NCBI RefSeq assembly: GCF_001499995.1
Contig: NZ_LQIU01000005.1
Span: forward strand, 1 to 64,000
DNA from: Mycobacterium sp. IS-1496
GTDB taxonomy: Bacteria > Actinomycetota > Actinomycetes > Mycobacteriales > Mycobacteriaceae
Reading direction: 5' to 3'
Length of the DNA stretch: 64,000 nucleotides
In this document: positions 42,212-53,200 of the stretch, one piece after another
Layout: each line of letters begins with the position of its first letter
Numbering within the stretch: position 1 is the first letter of the stretch
Position numbers and translations under genes: made by a program
The notes under the pieces: generated by a model
What the model was told of the DNA's origin: nothing
Seen by the model: only the letters and a program-made list of their open reading frames with translations
Database searches by the model: none

Positions 42212-43030
42212 GTGAGCGCACCGACCGCAGACCGCGAGGGCACCGGCGTCCACTCCGCCGGACGCGCCAAGATCCCCGAACGGACCTTGCGCACCGACCG
42301 CTGGTGGGTGCCATCGCTGTTGACCAACCTCGGACTCGCCGCGTTCGTCGTCTACGCGACGGTCCGGGCGTTCTGGGGCAGCGCCTACTGGGTGGCCGAC
42401 TACCACTACCTGACGCCGTTCTACTCACCGTGTGTGAGCAAGGGGTGCATCCCGGAGGCCAGCCACTTCGGCCAGGTCCTGCCCGACGTCTGGTGGTTGC
42501 CGTACGCGGCGTTCTCGCTGCCGTTCCTGCTGCTGTTCCGGCTGACCTGCTACTACTACCGCAAGGCCTACTACCGGTCGGTGTGGCAGTCCCCGCCGGG
42601 ATGCGCTGTGGCCGAGCCGCATTCGAAGTACACCGGGGAGACCAAGCTGCCCCTGATCATGCAGAACCTGCACCGCTACTTCTTCTACATCGCGGTGCTC
42701 ATCTCGCTGATCAACACCTGGGACGCGATCCTGGCGTTCCACTCCCCCAGCGGTTTCGGGTTCGGCCTCGGCAACGTGATCCTCGTCGTCAACGTGATCC
42801 TGCTGTGGACCTATACGGTCTCGTGCCACTCCTGCCGCCACGTCACCGGTGGCCGCCTCAAGCACTTCTCGAAACATCCGATCCGCTACTGGATCTGGAC
42901 ACAGGTCAGCAAGCTCAACACCCGGCACATGCAGTTCGCCTGGATCACCCTCGGGACGCTGGTGTTGACCGACTTCTACGTCATGCTGGTCGCCAGCGGC
43001 ACCATCTCGGACCTGAGATTCATCGGCTGA
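42212..43030 (+). CDS. sdhC: succinate dehydrogenase 1 membrane subunit
   Basis: The 272-residue protein has five hydrophobic helices and corresponds to Rv0249c, the quinone-reducing anchor of mycobacterial Sdh1. Cys/His residues suited to metal binding are C74 and C79 (SPCVSKGC), and C205, H206, C208 and H210 (SCHSCRH); a membrane-embedded Rieske-type cluster has been reported for M. smegmatis Sdh1, and these are the candidate ligands. Start GTG 42212 follows AAAGG. sdhA begins 44 nt downstream. Confidence 0.9.
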   Translation: MSAPTADREGTGVHSAGRAKIPERTLRTDRWWVPSLLTNLGLAAFVVYATVRAFWGSAYWVADYHYLTPFYSPCVSKGCIPEASHFGQVLPDVWWLPYAAFSLPFLLLFRLTCYYYRKAYYRSVWQSPPGCAVAEPHSKYTGETKLPLIMQNLHRYFFYIAVLISLINTWDAILAFHSPSGFGFGLGNVILVVNVILLWTYTVSCHSCRHVTGGRLKHFSKHPIRYWIWTQVSKLNTRHMQFAWITLGTLVLTDFYVMLVASGTISDLRFIG

Positions 43031-43074
43031 CACGACAACTCCATTACCGAACAGGCAAGTGAGGATCCACATAG

Positions 43075-45024
43075 ATGGCTGAGCTCGATGCTCTTCGCGC
43101 AAGCGGCTCGACGCCGCTCGAACGGCACCAGTACGACGTCGTCGTGATCGGTGCCGGCGGCGCGGGTCTGCGAGCGGTGATCGAGGCGCGGGAGCGGGGC
43201 CTGAAGGTCGCCGTGGTGTGCAAATCGCTGTTCGGCAAGGCGCACACGGTGATGGCCGAGGGTGGCTGCGCCGCGTCGATGGGCAACACGAACCCGAAGG
43301 ACAACTGGCAGGTCCACTTCGGCGACACCATGCGCGGCGGCAAGTTCCTCAACAACTGGCGGATGGCCGAGCTGCACGCCAAGGAGGCACCCGACCGGGT
43401 GTGGGAGCTCGAGACCTACGGCGCGCTGTTCGACCGCACCAAGGACGGCCGGATCAGCCAGCGCAACTTCGGCGGCCACACCTACTCGCGGCTGGCCCAC
43501 GTCGGTGACCGCACCGGCCTCGAGATCATCCGCACCATGCAGCAGAAGATCGTCTCGCTGCAGCAGGAGGACAAAGAGGAGCTCGGTGACTACGAGGCCC
43601 GCATCCGGGTGTTCGCCGAATGCACGGTCACCGACCTCATCCTCGACGGCGACCGGATCGCCGGCGCGTTCGGCTACTGGCGCGAGAGCGGCGACTTCAT
43701 CCTCTTCGAGGCGCCTGCGGTGGTGCTCGCCACGGGCGGAATCGGCAAGTCCTACAAGGTCACCTCGAACTCGTGGGAGTACACCGGTGACGGGCACGCG
43801 CTGGCGCTCCGGGCCGGCGCGACGCTGATCAACATGGAGTTCATCCAGTTCCACCCCACCGGGATGGTGTGGCCGCCCAGCGTGAAAGGCATCCTCGTCA
43901 CCGAGGGTGTGCGCGGCGACGGCGGTGTGCTGAAGAACTCCGACGGCAAGCGGTTCATGTTCGACTACATCCCCGACGTGTTCAAAGGGCAGTACGCCGA
44001 GTCCGAGGACGAGGCCGATCAGTGGCTCAAGGACAACGACTCCGCCCGCCGCACGCCGGACCTGCTGCCCCGCGACGAGGTTGCGCGCGCGATCAACACC
44101 GAGGTGAAGGAGGGCCGCGGCACCCCGCACGGCGGTGTCTACCTCGACATCGCCTCGCGCATGAGCTCCGAGGAGATCAAGCGCCGGCTGCCGTCGATGT
44201 ACCACCAGTTCATGGAACTCGCCGAGGTCGACATCACCACCGACGAGATGGAGGTGGGGCCCACCTGCCATTACGTGATGGGGGGCATCGAGGTCGACCC
44301 GGACACCGGCGCCGCCAAGACCGCGGGCCTGTTCGCCGCCGGGGAGTGCGCGGGCGGTATGCACGGATCGAACCGGCTGGGCGGCAACTCGCTGTCGGAC
44401 CTGCTGGTGTTCGGCCGCCGGGCCGGGCTGGGCGCCTCGGACTACGTGCGGGCGCTCGACAGTCGGCCCGCCGTGTCCGACGAGGCGGTCGAGGCGGCCC
44501 GCAAGCTCGCGCTCGCGCCGTTCGACGGGCCGAGCGAGGGCGAACCGGAGAATCCGTACACCATGCAGCTCGACCTGCAGGACACGATGAACGAGCTGGT
44601 CGGGATCATCCGCACGGCCGACGAGGTCACCGAGGCGCAGGGCAAACTCACCGAACTGCGGGAGCGGTTCAAGCGCATGAAGGTCGAGGGCGGCAGGCAC
44701 TTCAACCCGGGCTGGCACCTGGCGATCGACCTGCGCAACATGCTCCTGGTCAGCGAGTGCGTGGCCAAGGCGGCACTCGAGCGCACGGAGAGCCGAGGCG
44801 GGCACACCCGTGACGACTACCCGTCGATGGAGGCCGGCTGGCGCAAGACGCTGCTGGTGTGCCGCGCGCAGGACGACGACGTCGTCGTCCCGAGCGTCAC
44901 CGTCACCCGGGAGGACCAGGTGCCGATGCGCGACGACCTGCTCGAGTTGCTGGACATCGAAGAACTCGAGAAGTACTTCACCGACGAGGAACTCGCCAAC
45001 CACCCGGCAAGGAGGGGCTCATGA
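43075..45024 (+). CDS. sdhA: succinate dehydrogenase flavoprotein subunit
   Basis: The 649-residue flavoprotein has GAGGAGLRA as the FAD dinucleotide fold, H57 in AHTVMAEGG as the expected covalent FAD attachment His, the active-site regions FGGHTYSR, EFIQFHPTG, and GSNRLGGNSLSD. It oxidises succinate to fumarate (or the reverse) and passes electrons to SdhB. The size matches Rv0248c (646). GAGG precedes ATG 43075. It overlaps sdhB by 4 nt. Confidence 0.95.
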   Translation: MAELDALRASGSTPLERHQYDVVVIGAGGAGLRAVIEARERGLKVAVVCKSLFGKAHTVMAEGGCAASMGNTNPKDNWQVHFGDTMRGGKFLNNWRMAELHAKEAPDRVWELETYGALFDRTKDGRISQRNFGGHTYSRLAHVGDRTGLEIIRTMQQKIVSLQQEDKEELGDYEARIRVFAECTVTDLILDGDRIAGAFGYWRESGDFILFEAPAVVLATGGIGKSYKVTSNSWEYTGDGHALALRAGATLINMEFIQFHPTGMVWPPSVKGILVTEGVRGDGGVLKNSDGKRFMFDYIPDVFKGQYAESEDEADQWLKDNDSARRTPDLLPRDEVARAINTEVKEGRGTPHGGVYLDIASRMSSEEIKRRLPSMYHQFMELAEVDITTDEMEVGPTCHYVMGGIEVDPDTGAAKTAGLFAAGECAGGMHGSNRLGGNSLSDLLVFGRRAGLGASDYVRALDSRPAVSDEAVEAARKLALAPFDGPSEGEPENPYTMQLDLQDTMNELVGIIRTADEVTEAQGKLTELRERFKRMKVEGGRHFNPGWHLAIDLRNMLLVSECVAKAALERTESRGGHTRDDYPSMEAGWRKTLLVCRAQDDDVVVPSVTVTREDQVPMRDDLLELLDIEELEKYFTDEELANHPARRGS

Positions 45025-45773
45025 CCTACCAGGCGAACATGCGGGTGTGGCGCGGCGACGACGAGGGCGGCGCCCTGCAGGACTACACCGTCGAGGTCAA
45101 CGAGGGCGAGGTCGTCCTCGACATCATCCACCGCCTGCAGCAGACCCAGACCGGTGACCTGGCGGTGCGCTGGAACTGCAAGGCCGGCAAGTGCGGATCG
45201 TGTTCGGCGGAGATCAACGGCCGTCCGCGGCTGCTGTGCATGACCCGGATGTCGACGTTCGGCGAGAACGAGACGATCACGGTCACGCCGCTGCGTGCGT
45301 TCCCCGTCATCCGCGACCTCGTCACCGACGTGTCCTTCAATTACGAGAAGGCCCGCGAGATCCCGTCGTTCACCCCGCCGAAGGATCTGCAGCCCGGTGA
45401 GTACCGGATGGCGCAGGAGGACGTGAACCGGTCACAGGAGTTCCGCAAGTGCATCGAGTGCTTCCTGTGCCAGAACACCTGCCACGTGGTCCGCGACCAC
45501 GAGGAGAACAAGAAGGAGTTCGCCGGTCCCCGCTACCTGATGCGGATGGCCGAACTGGACATGCATCCGCTCGACGTGCACGAGCGTCGCGCCGAGGACT
45601 CCCAGGAAGTGCACGGCCTCGGCTACTGCAACATCACCAAGTGCTGCACCGAGGTCTGCCCCGAGCACATCAAGATCACCGACAACGCGCTGATCCCGAT
45701 GAAGGAACGCGTGGCCGACCAGAAGTACGACCCGGTGGTGTGGCTGGGCAACAAGTTGTTCCGGCGGAAGTGA
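45021..45773 (+). CDS. sdhB: succinate dehydrogenase iron-sulfur subunit
   Basis: The 250-residue protein carries the [2Fe-2S] ligands C53, C58, C61, C73 (CKAGKCGSC...C) and two ferredoxin-type clusters: C144, C147, C150, C154 (CIECFLCQNTC) and C203, C208/C209, C213 (CNITKCCTEVC). It links SdhA to the membrane subunit. ATG 45021 overlaps the sdhA stop, with GGAGGGG before it. The length matches Rv0247c (248). Confidence 0.95.
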   Translation: MTYQANMRVWRGDDEGGALQDYTVEVNEGEVVLDIIHRLQQTQTGDLAVRWNCKAGKCGSCSAEINGRPRLLCMTRMSTFGENETITVTPLRAFPVIRDLVTDVSFNYEKAREIPSFTPPKDLQPGEYRMAQEDVNRSQEFRKCIECFLCQNTCHVVRDHEENKKEFAGPRYLMRMAELDMHPLDVHERRAEDSQEVHGLGYCNITKCCTEVCPEHIKITDNALIPMKERVADQKYDPVVWLGNKLFRRK

Positions 45774-45853
45774 TCTTCCACCGAGGGTGAGCCACGTCAC
45801 AGGTGTCGGGTAGCCTCGTGTCAAGCGGCCAATCAACGACGAAAGGCAGCCTG

Positions 45854-46015
45854 ATGACCCTCAGTCACACGCACAGCCTCAACGACATCCGCACGGCGAT
45901 CCGGGAGTTGTCCACGCGCGCCGACCTGGCCCGCAAAGAGGGCCGCAGCGGGGATGCCGCCGAGATCGAGCGGCGGATCCAGGGTTACCGCGACGAACTG
46001 GCCACGCGTCCCTGA
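45854..46015 (+). CDS. 53-residue helical protein after sdhB
   Basis: The small protein (HSLNDIRTAIRELSTRADLA...IERRIQGYRDELATRP) is charged and helical, probably a helical hairpin. It has its own control region: TAGCCT (45811-45816) and AAAGG before ATG 45854. No family was recognised; it may be a modulator of a neighbouring process. The stop lies 10 nt from the convergent flavin reductase gene. Confidence 0.6.
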   Translation: MTLSHTHSLNDIRTAIRELSTRADLARKEGRSGDAAEIERRIQGYRDELATRP

Positions 46016-46025
46016 CCGTTCGCCC

Positions 46026-46523
<498 letters not shown>

Positions 46524-46612
46524 TCACACGCGCGCCGACCCGCGGCCATGGTCCCGCTCCCGGTGAGCGGAAGCCCGGTGCGGACCGCCGGGGCGGTAGC
46601 CTGACGCTCATC

Positions 46613-47281
46613 ATGTGGATCCCGCTCCTGGCGATGGCCGTCGCGGTCAGCCTGGAGCCGTTCCGGGTCGGGATGACGGTCCTGATGATCAACCGCCCCC
46701 AGCCGCGCAGGCAACTGGTGGCCCTGCTCGCCGGCGGCTTCGCGATGGGCCTGACCGTCGGCGTGGTCGCCCTGTTCGTGCTCAGACCCGCGCTGGGTTC
46801 GGCACGGCTCACTCTCCCGATGGTGCAGATCGTCGTCGGCGCCGTGGTGCTCGTCAACGCCGCGCTGGTGGCCACCGGCGTGTGGGGGCGCGGTCGCGAC
46901 GCTGCGAACCTGTCGCAGACCAGGTTCGGACCGCTCGCGACGCGCGCGCGGCAGCTGCTCAACGGCGGCTCCCCGTGGACGGCCGGGATCGCGGGCCTCG
47001 GCATCGCACTGCCGTCCGTCGACTACCTGGCGGCGCTGGCGCTCATCGTCGCGTCCGGCGCCGCGACCACCGTCCAACTCGGGGCGCTGGTCGTGTTCAA
47101 CGTGGTCGCGTTCGCGCTCGTGGAGATCCCGCTGCTGTGCTACCTGGTCGCGCCCGAACGCACCCGCGCGGCACTGTCGGCGCTGTACGAGTGGTTGCGC
47201 GCGCAGGGCCGGCGCGGGCTCGGCGCGCTGCTGGCCGTGATCGGCTTCGTGCTGCTCGCCGCCGGGCTCGCGGGCTTGTAG
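46613..47281 (+). CDS. Gap-like small membrane protein (glycolipid transport)
   Basis: The protein (222 residues from ATG 46613) has six membrane helices and the start [20 protein letters not shown] typical of Gap/Sap proteins, which help export glycopeptidolipids or sulfolipids in mycobacteria. TAGCCT 10 nt before the ATG suggests a very short leader. It is adjacent to the PE-PPE/FadD23/MmpL10/PapA3/PKS locus and could help export trehalose polyphleates (inference). The longer open frame upstream is antisense to the flavin reductase control region. Confidence 0.78.
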   Translation: MWIPLLAMAVAVSLEPFRVGMTVLMINRPQPRRQLVALLAGGFAMGLTVGVVALFVLRPALGSARLTLPMVQIVVGAVVLVNAALVATGVWGRGRDAANLSQTRFGPLATRARQLLNGGSPWTAGIAGLGIALPSVDYLAALALIVASGAATTVQLGALVVFNVVAFALVEIPLLCYLVAPERTRAALSALYEWLRAQGRRGLGALLAVIGFVLLAAGLAGL

Positions 47282-47299
47282 AGCCGGCCCGCGGGCGGG

Positions 47300-48433
47300 T
47301 TACGGAGGGTTGTTCAGCACGTACTGGAGCCCGGACAGCAGCTGCGACACCGGATCGGCGGCGCCGCCGAAGGCGGCCTGGGTGGCCGGCGCGGTGACCT
47401 CGGCCGGGTCGTAGCCGTTCACCGGGTCCACGGTGATCGGGGCGGTCAGCGGATCGTCGTGCCGGGAGTAGCCGGCGTCCACGTAGGGCTTGAGGACCGC
47501 GTCGAGTTCCATCAGCGTGCCCTTGTCCACCCCGAGGTATTTGAAGGGCAGCACCAGCGGGAGGTGCTCCTCGGGGATCATGAACGTGGTGGTCTTGGCG
47601 CCGCGGGAGTTGACGGTGGTCCGGATGTTCTGCGGCGGCACCATGCTCGGTTTGGTGAAGGCGACCGCGGTGTGACCGGTCGCCAGACCCACGATCGCGT
47701 TGGCGACGGAGATCCAGTTGTCCGGCCGGTCCGGCCAGTCGGCGATGCTGTCGTAGGCGGACACGAACTGGTAGGTGTCGTACTGGCTCTCCACCGGCGG
47801 CGGGATGCGATAGTCCAGCGACGGGACGACGCTGCCCACCGGGAACACCTGGGTCAGGAAGCTCTCGCCGAAGGCGTGCCGCGCCACCGGGTCGCCGTAC
47901 ATCGCGAAACTCAACTCGCTCGGCGGCGGCGCGGCCGGGTCGTAGGCCAGCTTCGCCTGTACGTCGTTGAGCACCATCGCACCCTCGGACAGCCCGATCG
48001 CGGTGCCGCGGCCGCCCTCACGGACCGCGTTGATGACGTTCGGCGTCCCGACGTCGACCGACTCGCCGACGCTGGGGCCGTCGATCCCCAGGCCGGGGAA
48101 GGAGTCGTCCAACCGTCCGATGCCGGGGAAGAGCCGCTCCAGGGTGTGCCCCTGTACCTGGCCGGCGGGGTAGTCGACGATCTGCCGGTCCAGTCCCGGG
48201 AACCAGTCTGCGCCGGTGCGCATGATGTATTCGTCGTAGGGGATGCCCAGCACGTGCGCGCCGCCGAGGGCATACGCCCTGCCCGGTGTGCCCAGCGGCG
48301 GCGGACCGTCGGCCGGGTGGGTGGGCGGTGGCGGCGGCACCGGCGGCTCGTCGGCGGATGCACTGCCGAAGCCGAATCCGCCTGCGGCGCCGATGATCGT
48401 CAGCGCAGAACCGAACGCGAGAAGTCGTCTCAT
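47300..48433 (-). CDS. exported PE-PPE domain hydrolase/acyltransferase of the TPP locus
   Basis: The 377-residue protein has a signal peptide ([19 protein letters not shown]...ASA), a Pro-rich linker, then a PE-PPE-type serine hydrolase domain with nucleophile S149 in GLSEGA and the flanking VDYPAG and [18 protein letters not shown] blocks. It corresponds to the exported PE protein of the trehalose polyphleate locus (MSMEG_0412), thought to move acyl chains from diacyltrehalose to make TPP outside the membrane. The last gene of the minus-strand unit, 48 nt after fadD23. Confidence 0.85.
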   Translation of the reverse strand: MRRLLAFGSALTIIGAAGGFGFGSASADEPPVPPPPPTHPADGPPPLGTPGRAYALGGAHVLGIPYDEYIMRTGADWFPGLDRQIVDYPAGQVQGHTLERLFPGIGRLDDSFPGLGIDGPSVGESVDVGTPNVINAVREGGRGTAIGLSEGAMVLNDVQAKLAYDPAAPPPSELSFAMYGDPVARHAFGESFLTQVFPVGSVVPSLDYRIPPPVESQYDTYQFVSAYDSIADWPDRPDNWISVANAIVGLATGHTAVAFTKPSMVPPQNIRTTVNSRGAKTTTFMIPEEHLPLVLPFKYLGVDKGTLMELDAVLKPYVDAGYSRHDDPLTAPITVDPVNGYDPAEVTAPATQAAFGGAADPVSQLLSGLQYVLNNPP

Positions 48434-48481
48434 ACCGTTTCGCGCACCTTCCCGCCGTGCTCGGCCGCACCGGACCCGACC

Positions 48482-50254
48482 TTACCCCGCCACGGCACCG
48501 TGCTGCCCCTTCCCGGCGTCCAATCGGGTGAACCCGTCCTGCCGGTACTGCTCGGCGCATGCGGCGCGCCGGATCTTGCCGCTGGTCGTCGTGGGAATCG
48601 ACCCCGGCGGTACCAGCACGAGGTCCTCGGCGCTCAGGCCGTGTGCGGTGGAGATCGCCGCGGTGACATCGCTTTTGACCGCCTCGAGCCGGCGCGTGGC
48701 GTCCTCGTCGGAGCCGCCGGGCTTCTTCAGCTCGATGACGGCGACCAGCCGCTCGGTGCTGTCCACCGGTACGGCTATCGCCGCGACCCGGCCGCGGGTG
48801 ACCTCCCCGACCGTCGCCTCGATGTCCTCCGGGTAGTGGTTACGGCCCCGGATGATCAACAGGTCCTTGATGCGGCCGACGATGAACAGCTCGTCGTCGC
48901 AGACGAACCCGAGGTCGCCGGTGCGCAGCCACGGCCCCTCCGGTGTACCCGGTGCCGGGTCGAGAAGTGTTGCGCCGAAACAGGTCTGCTCGTCGGGCGG
49001 TTTGCGCCAATAGCCCTCGGCGACGTTCTCGCCGTGCACCCAGATCTCGCCGACCACGTCCTGCGGGCATTCGCGTCCGGTGTCGCCGTCGACGATCCGT
49101 AGCGCCGGGGACTGCGGCAGGCGGTACTTGACCAGCGCCGTGCCCTTCCCCGCGGCGCAGGCCCGGACCCGGCCTGCCCCGAGTTCGTCGGCGTCGAAGT
49201 AGGACGCCGGCGCCGACTCGTCCCAGGTGCCCGTCGCGACGAAGACCGTCGCCTCCGCCATGCCGTACGCGGGGCGCATCATGTGGTCGCGAAAGTTGAA
49301 GTGGGCGAACCGGTCGACGAACCGGTGCAGGGTGGCCGGCTCGACCCGTTCGGCGCCGCTGATGATGCCCACCACCTGACCGAGGTCGAGGCCGGCGAGG
49401 TCGTCGTCGGTGGTCTTGCGGGCAGCCAGGTCGAACGCGAAATTGGGCGCCGACGACCAGGCGTGAGGGTTGCGGGCCAGCGACCGCATCCAGCGGGCCG
49501 GCTTCTCCAGGAACGCCACCGGACTGGTCAGGTCGGCCCGCCGGCCGCACAGGATCGGCGCGCACACTCCCAGGACCAGCCCCATGTCGTGGTAGAAGGG
49601 CAGCCAGGACACGAGCGTGGCGTCCGGCGGCAACGGGGATCTGGCGAAGAAGCTGCGCATCAACTGCTCGAAGTTCACCGTGAGGTTGCGGTGCGAGACC
49701 ATCACCCCGGTCGGCGCCCTGGTCGAGCCCGAGCTGTACTGCAGGTAGGCGATGCTCGGCAGCTCGGTCAGCTCGAACCCGCTCGCGCCCTGGGCGTATG
49801 GATCGACCGCATCGATCTCGAGGACCGTCGGCGCGGCGGATGAACCGGACCGGGCCACGAAGTCCCCGACGTCGGCCGCGACCGACGACGTGGTGAGCAC
49901 CACCGAGGGTTCGGTGTCGGCGAGAACCGCGCTCACCCGGTCGTGACCCGAGCCGGGGTGGGGCAGCGGCAACGGCACCGCGACGAGCCCGGCCTGCATG
50001 GACCCCAGGAACGCCAGGACGTATTCCAGCCCCTGCGGGGCCAGGATCACCGCCCTGTCGCCGACGGCCCCGTGCCGCCGGATCTCGCGCGCCACACTCA
50101 TCGTCCGCCGGGCCAGCTGCGCCCACGTCAGGTTCTCGACGACGCCCGCCGGGTCGCGGTCGTAGTGGGTGAAGGTGAAGGCGACCTCGTCGGGGCGCAT
50201 GCTGGCACGCCCGTGCAGCATCGACAGGATCGACGACTCCGATGTCGCCGCCAT
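48482..50254 (-). CDS. fadD23: fatty acyl-AMP ligase
   Basis: The protein (590 residues from ATG 50254) is a FAAL: adenylation motif YSSGSTRAPTGVMVSH, SWLPFYHDMGL, RPAYGMAEATVFVATG, LRTGDLGF and a C-terminal SGKIRR Lys, with the FAAL-type insertion between the domains. It activates fatty acid as acyl-AMP for loading on the PKS rather than CoA. ATG 50254 overlaps the mmpL10 stop (TGATG). A long alternative frame extends through mmpL10 and is rejected. Confidence 0.9.
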   Translation of the reverse strand: MAATSESSILSMLHGRASMRPDEVAFTFTHYDRDPAGVVENLTWAQLARRTMSVAREIRRHGAVGDRAVILAPQGLEYVLAFLGSMQAGLVAVPLPLPHPGSGHDRVSAVLADTEPSVVLTTSSVAADVGDFVARSGSSAAPTVLEIDAVDPYAQGASGFELTELPSIAYLQYSSGSTRAPTGVMVSHRNLTVNFEQLMRSFFARSPLPPDATLVSWLPFYHDMGLVLGVCAPILCGRRADLTSPVAFLEKPARWMRSLARNPHAWSSAPNFAFDLAARKTTDDDLAGLDLGQVVGIISGAERVEPATLHRFVDRFAHFNFRDHMMRPAYGMAEATVFVATGTWDESAPASYFDADELGAGRVRACAAGKGTALVKYRLPQSPALRIVDGDTGRECPQDVVGEIWVHGENVAEGYWRKPPDEQTCFGATLLDPAPGTPEGPWLRTGDLGFVCDDELFIVGRIKDLLIIRGRNHYPEDIEATVGEVTRGRVAAIAVPVDSTERLVAVIELKKPGGSDEDATRRLEAVKSDVTAAISTAHGLSAEDLVLVPPGSIPTTTSGKIRRAACAEQYRQDGFTRLDAGKGQHGAVAG

Positions 50255-53200
50255 CACGTGTGCGCGCCGATCTGCTCGGTGCGCGGCGGCGTGGCGACGC
50301 GTGACGGCCACCAGTTCGCCCGCCCGACCAGCGCGGCGATGGCGGGCACCGTGATGGTGCGTACGACGAACGTGTCCAACAGGATCCCCACCCCGATCAC
50401 GAAACCGCCCTGTACGACGATGCCGATGCTGGCGAACAACAGACCGGCCATCGAGGCCGCGAAGATCAGACCGGCCGCGGTGATCACCCCGCCCGTCGAG
50501 CTCAACGTGCGGATCACGCCGTACCGCACGCTGTGTGGCGATTCGTCCCGTAATCGGGAGACGAACAGCATGTTGTAGTCGGCGCCCACCGCGACGAGCA
50601 CCACGAACGCCAGCGGGGGCACGCTCCAGTGCAACTCCTGGTCGAGTAACACCTGGAACGTCAACACCCCGATACCGATCGCCGCGAAATACGACAGCAC
50701 CACCGAACCGACGAGATAGAGCGGGGCGATGAGCGACCGCAGCAGCACGGCCAGGGTCAACAGCACGACGATGAGGGTGACGACGATGATGAAGCGGATG
50801 TCGCGCTCGTAATAGTCGCGGGTGTCGCGCAGCGAGGCGGGGAACCCACCCATCGAGATCGAGGCGTCGGCCAGGGTGGTGTTCGGCTGGGCGCCCCTGG
50901 CGACGTCGCTGATCGCGTTCACCTGATCCATCGCCTCGGGGCTGAACGGATTGAGTTCGGTCTGCACCAGATACCGCGCCGAGTGGCCGTCCGGCGAGAT
51001 GAAGGTCTCGGCGGCCTTCTGGAACTCCACGGCCCTGAGCACTTCGGCCGGGATGTTGAACCCGGCCATCGACGAACCCGCCGCGTCCTTGCGCATCGTC
51101 AACAGGAACGCCGACGCCTGGTCGAGGCCGTCGGCCATCACCTTGATCTGCTCGACGACCTCGCCGACACCGCCGGCCACCTGCCGGCTTCCACTGGCCA
51201 GCCGGTCGGCGCCCTGCCGGACCTCTCGCAGGCCCTGCTGCGCCTCGCTCGGGGAGTCCAGGCCCAGCTCGTCGACCGCCTTGACGATGTTGGTCATCGC
51301 CGCGTTGAGCGTCTTGACCGTCGTGTTGAGCGACTGCCGGTCGTCGAGGCCCTCCAACTCCCCGGCGAGGGTGTTGATCCGCTCCAGCCGCCCGTCCTCG
51401 CGCGCGTCCATCAGCCGCTCGAACTGCATCCGGGTGTTGACGCAGGACGGATTCGCGTCGCAGACCGCGTTGCCGTTCAACGCCATCAGGACCGGACCGA
51501 TCCACCCGAACATGTCCCGGACCGCGGCGAAGTTGATGCCCATCGACAGGCCAAGTTCGTTGACGCTCTTGACGAGCTTGGCGGCGGTGTCGACGTCGCG
51601 CACCAGCCGCTCGCCGCCGTACTCAACCCGCACCTTCGTGACGGCGTCCAGCAGCGTCTGCAGGCTCGGGGCGACCTCGTTGACCTGGGCGCGCACGTCG
51701 CCGAGCGTGTCGGCGAGCGTGGTCGCCCCGGCCGCCAGTTGGTCGAGGTCACCGGAGCGCTCACCGATCTGCGCGGATCCGGCGGCCAGCCGGTCGCCGA
51801 CGATGCCCGCCTGGAACGTGGCGCGGAACTCCGGCGGCACCTCACCGAGCGGTCTGGTCACCCCGGCGACCCGCGCGACATCGGGCATCTGCGCGATCCG
51901 CGACGCCATCTGCTCCAGATCCGCGAGCGCCTGCGGGGTGCGCAGATCACGCGGCGACTGCACGAGGATGTACTGCGGGACCGACTGGCTGATCGGGAAG
52001 TGCTGTTCCAGCGCGGCGTAGCCGATCGAGCTGGGCGCCGAATCGGAGACGACCTCGCGATCGTCGTAGTTGAACCGCGCGAACCCCGCAGCGCCGCCCA
52101 GCAGCAGCAGGACCAGCACGCTGGCGATCAGATGGGGCACCGGCCTGCGCACGATGCGGATCCCCGACCGCCGCCAGAACCGCGCGGTCAGTTCCCGCCT
52201 GGGCTTCACCCACCCGCGGGGCCCGGCGAGCACGAGGATCGCGGGCAGCAGCGTCATCCCGGCCAGGTAGGCCACGCCGATGCCGATCGCCGCGGACACC
52301 CCGATGGTCTTGAACACCCCCATCTGGGCGAAGTTCATGACGAGGAACGTGAGTCCGACGGTGACGGCGGATGCGGTGATCACCTTGCCGATCGAGATCA
52401 TCGCCGACCGCACGGCCCGGTCGAATCCGGCACCGGACCGCAGATAGTCGTGGTAGCGGCTGATCAGGAAGACCGCGTAGTCCGTCCCGGCGCCGGCCAT
52501 GATCGCGCTCAGGAACACGATGGACTGGTTCGAGACGCCCGCGCCGGTCAGGTGCGAGTAGCCCGCCACCAAACCCTGCGCGATCATCAGCGACGACCCG
52601 ATCGTCACCAACGGCAGCAGCATGGTCACCGCGCTGCGGTACACGAGCAGAAGCACCCCGAGCACCAGGACGGCTATCGCGATCTCGATGGGCAGGCGAT
52701 CCTGTTCACCGGCGACAGTCAGGTCGGCCACGGTGGCGGCCGGGCCGGTCAGGTAGACGTCGAGTCCGTCGCCCGAACGGCCATCGGGGACGTTGTGTTC
52801 GACGATGTCGGACACCCGGTTGAACGAGTCGAAGGCCCGCGGGGTGCCCAGCTCGCCCTGCAGGCTGACCGGCAACACCCAGGTCGTCTTGTCCTCGCTG
52901 GTCAGGAACTGGCGCAGCTGCGGCGTACTGACGAAATCCTGCACCGACACGACGTCGGCGACGTCGTCGCGCAGGGCGTCGACCACCTCGCGGTAGGTCT
53001 CCTCGTCGGCGGGTTCGAGCCCGGACTCGTTGATGAAGGCGACGACGAGCAGGTTGTCCGACTCCGACTGCTGGAACGCCTCCGCCATGTTCCGCGCGGT
53101 CACACTCGACGGCGCGTCGGCGGGCAGGATGGCCAGCGGGTGCTTCTCGGCCATCTGGCCGAGGGAGGGGAACGACAACGGCAGGGCGACGGCCAACGCC

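Noticed and set aside
42976..45003. 675-codon minus-strand ORF opposite sdhA
   Set aside because: Antisense shadow with repetitive composition.
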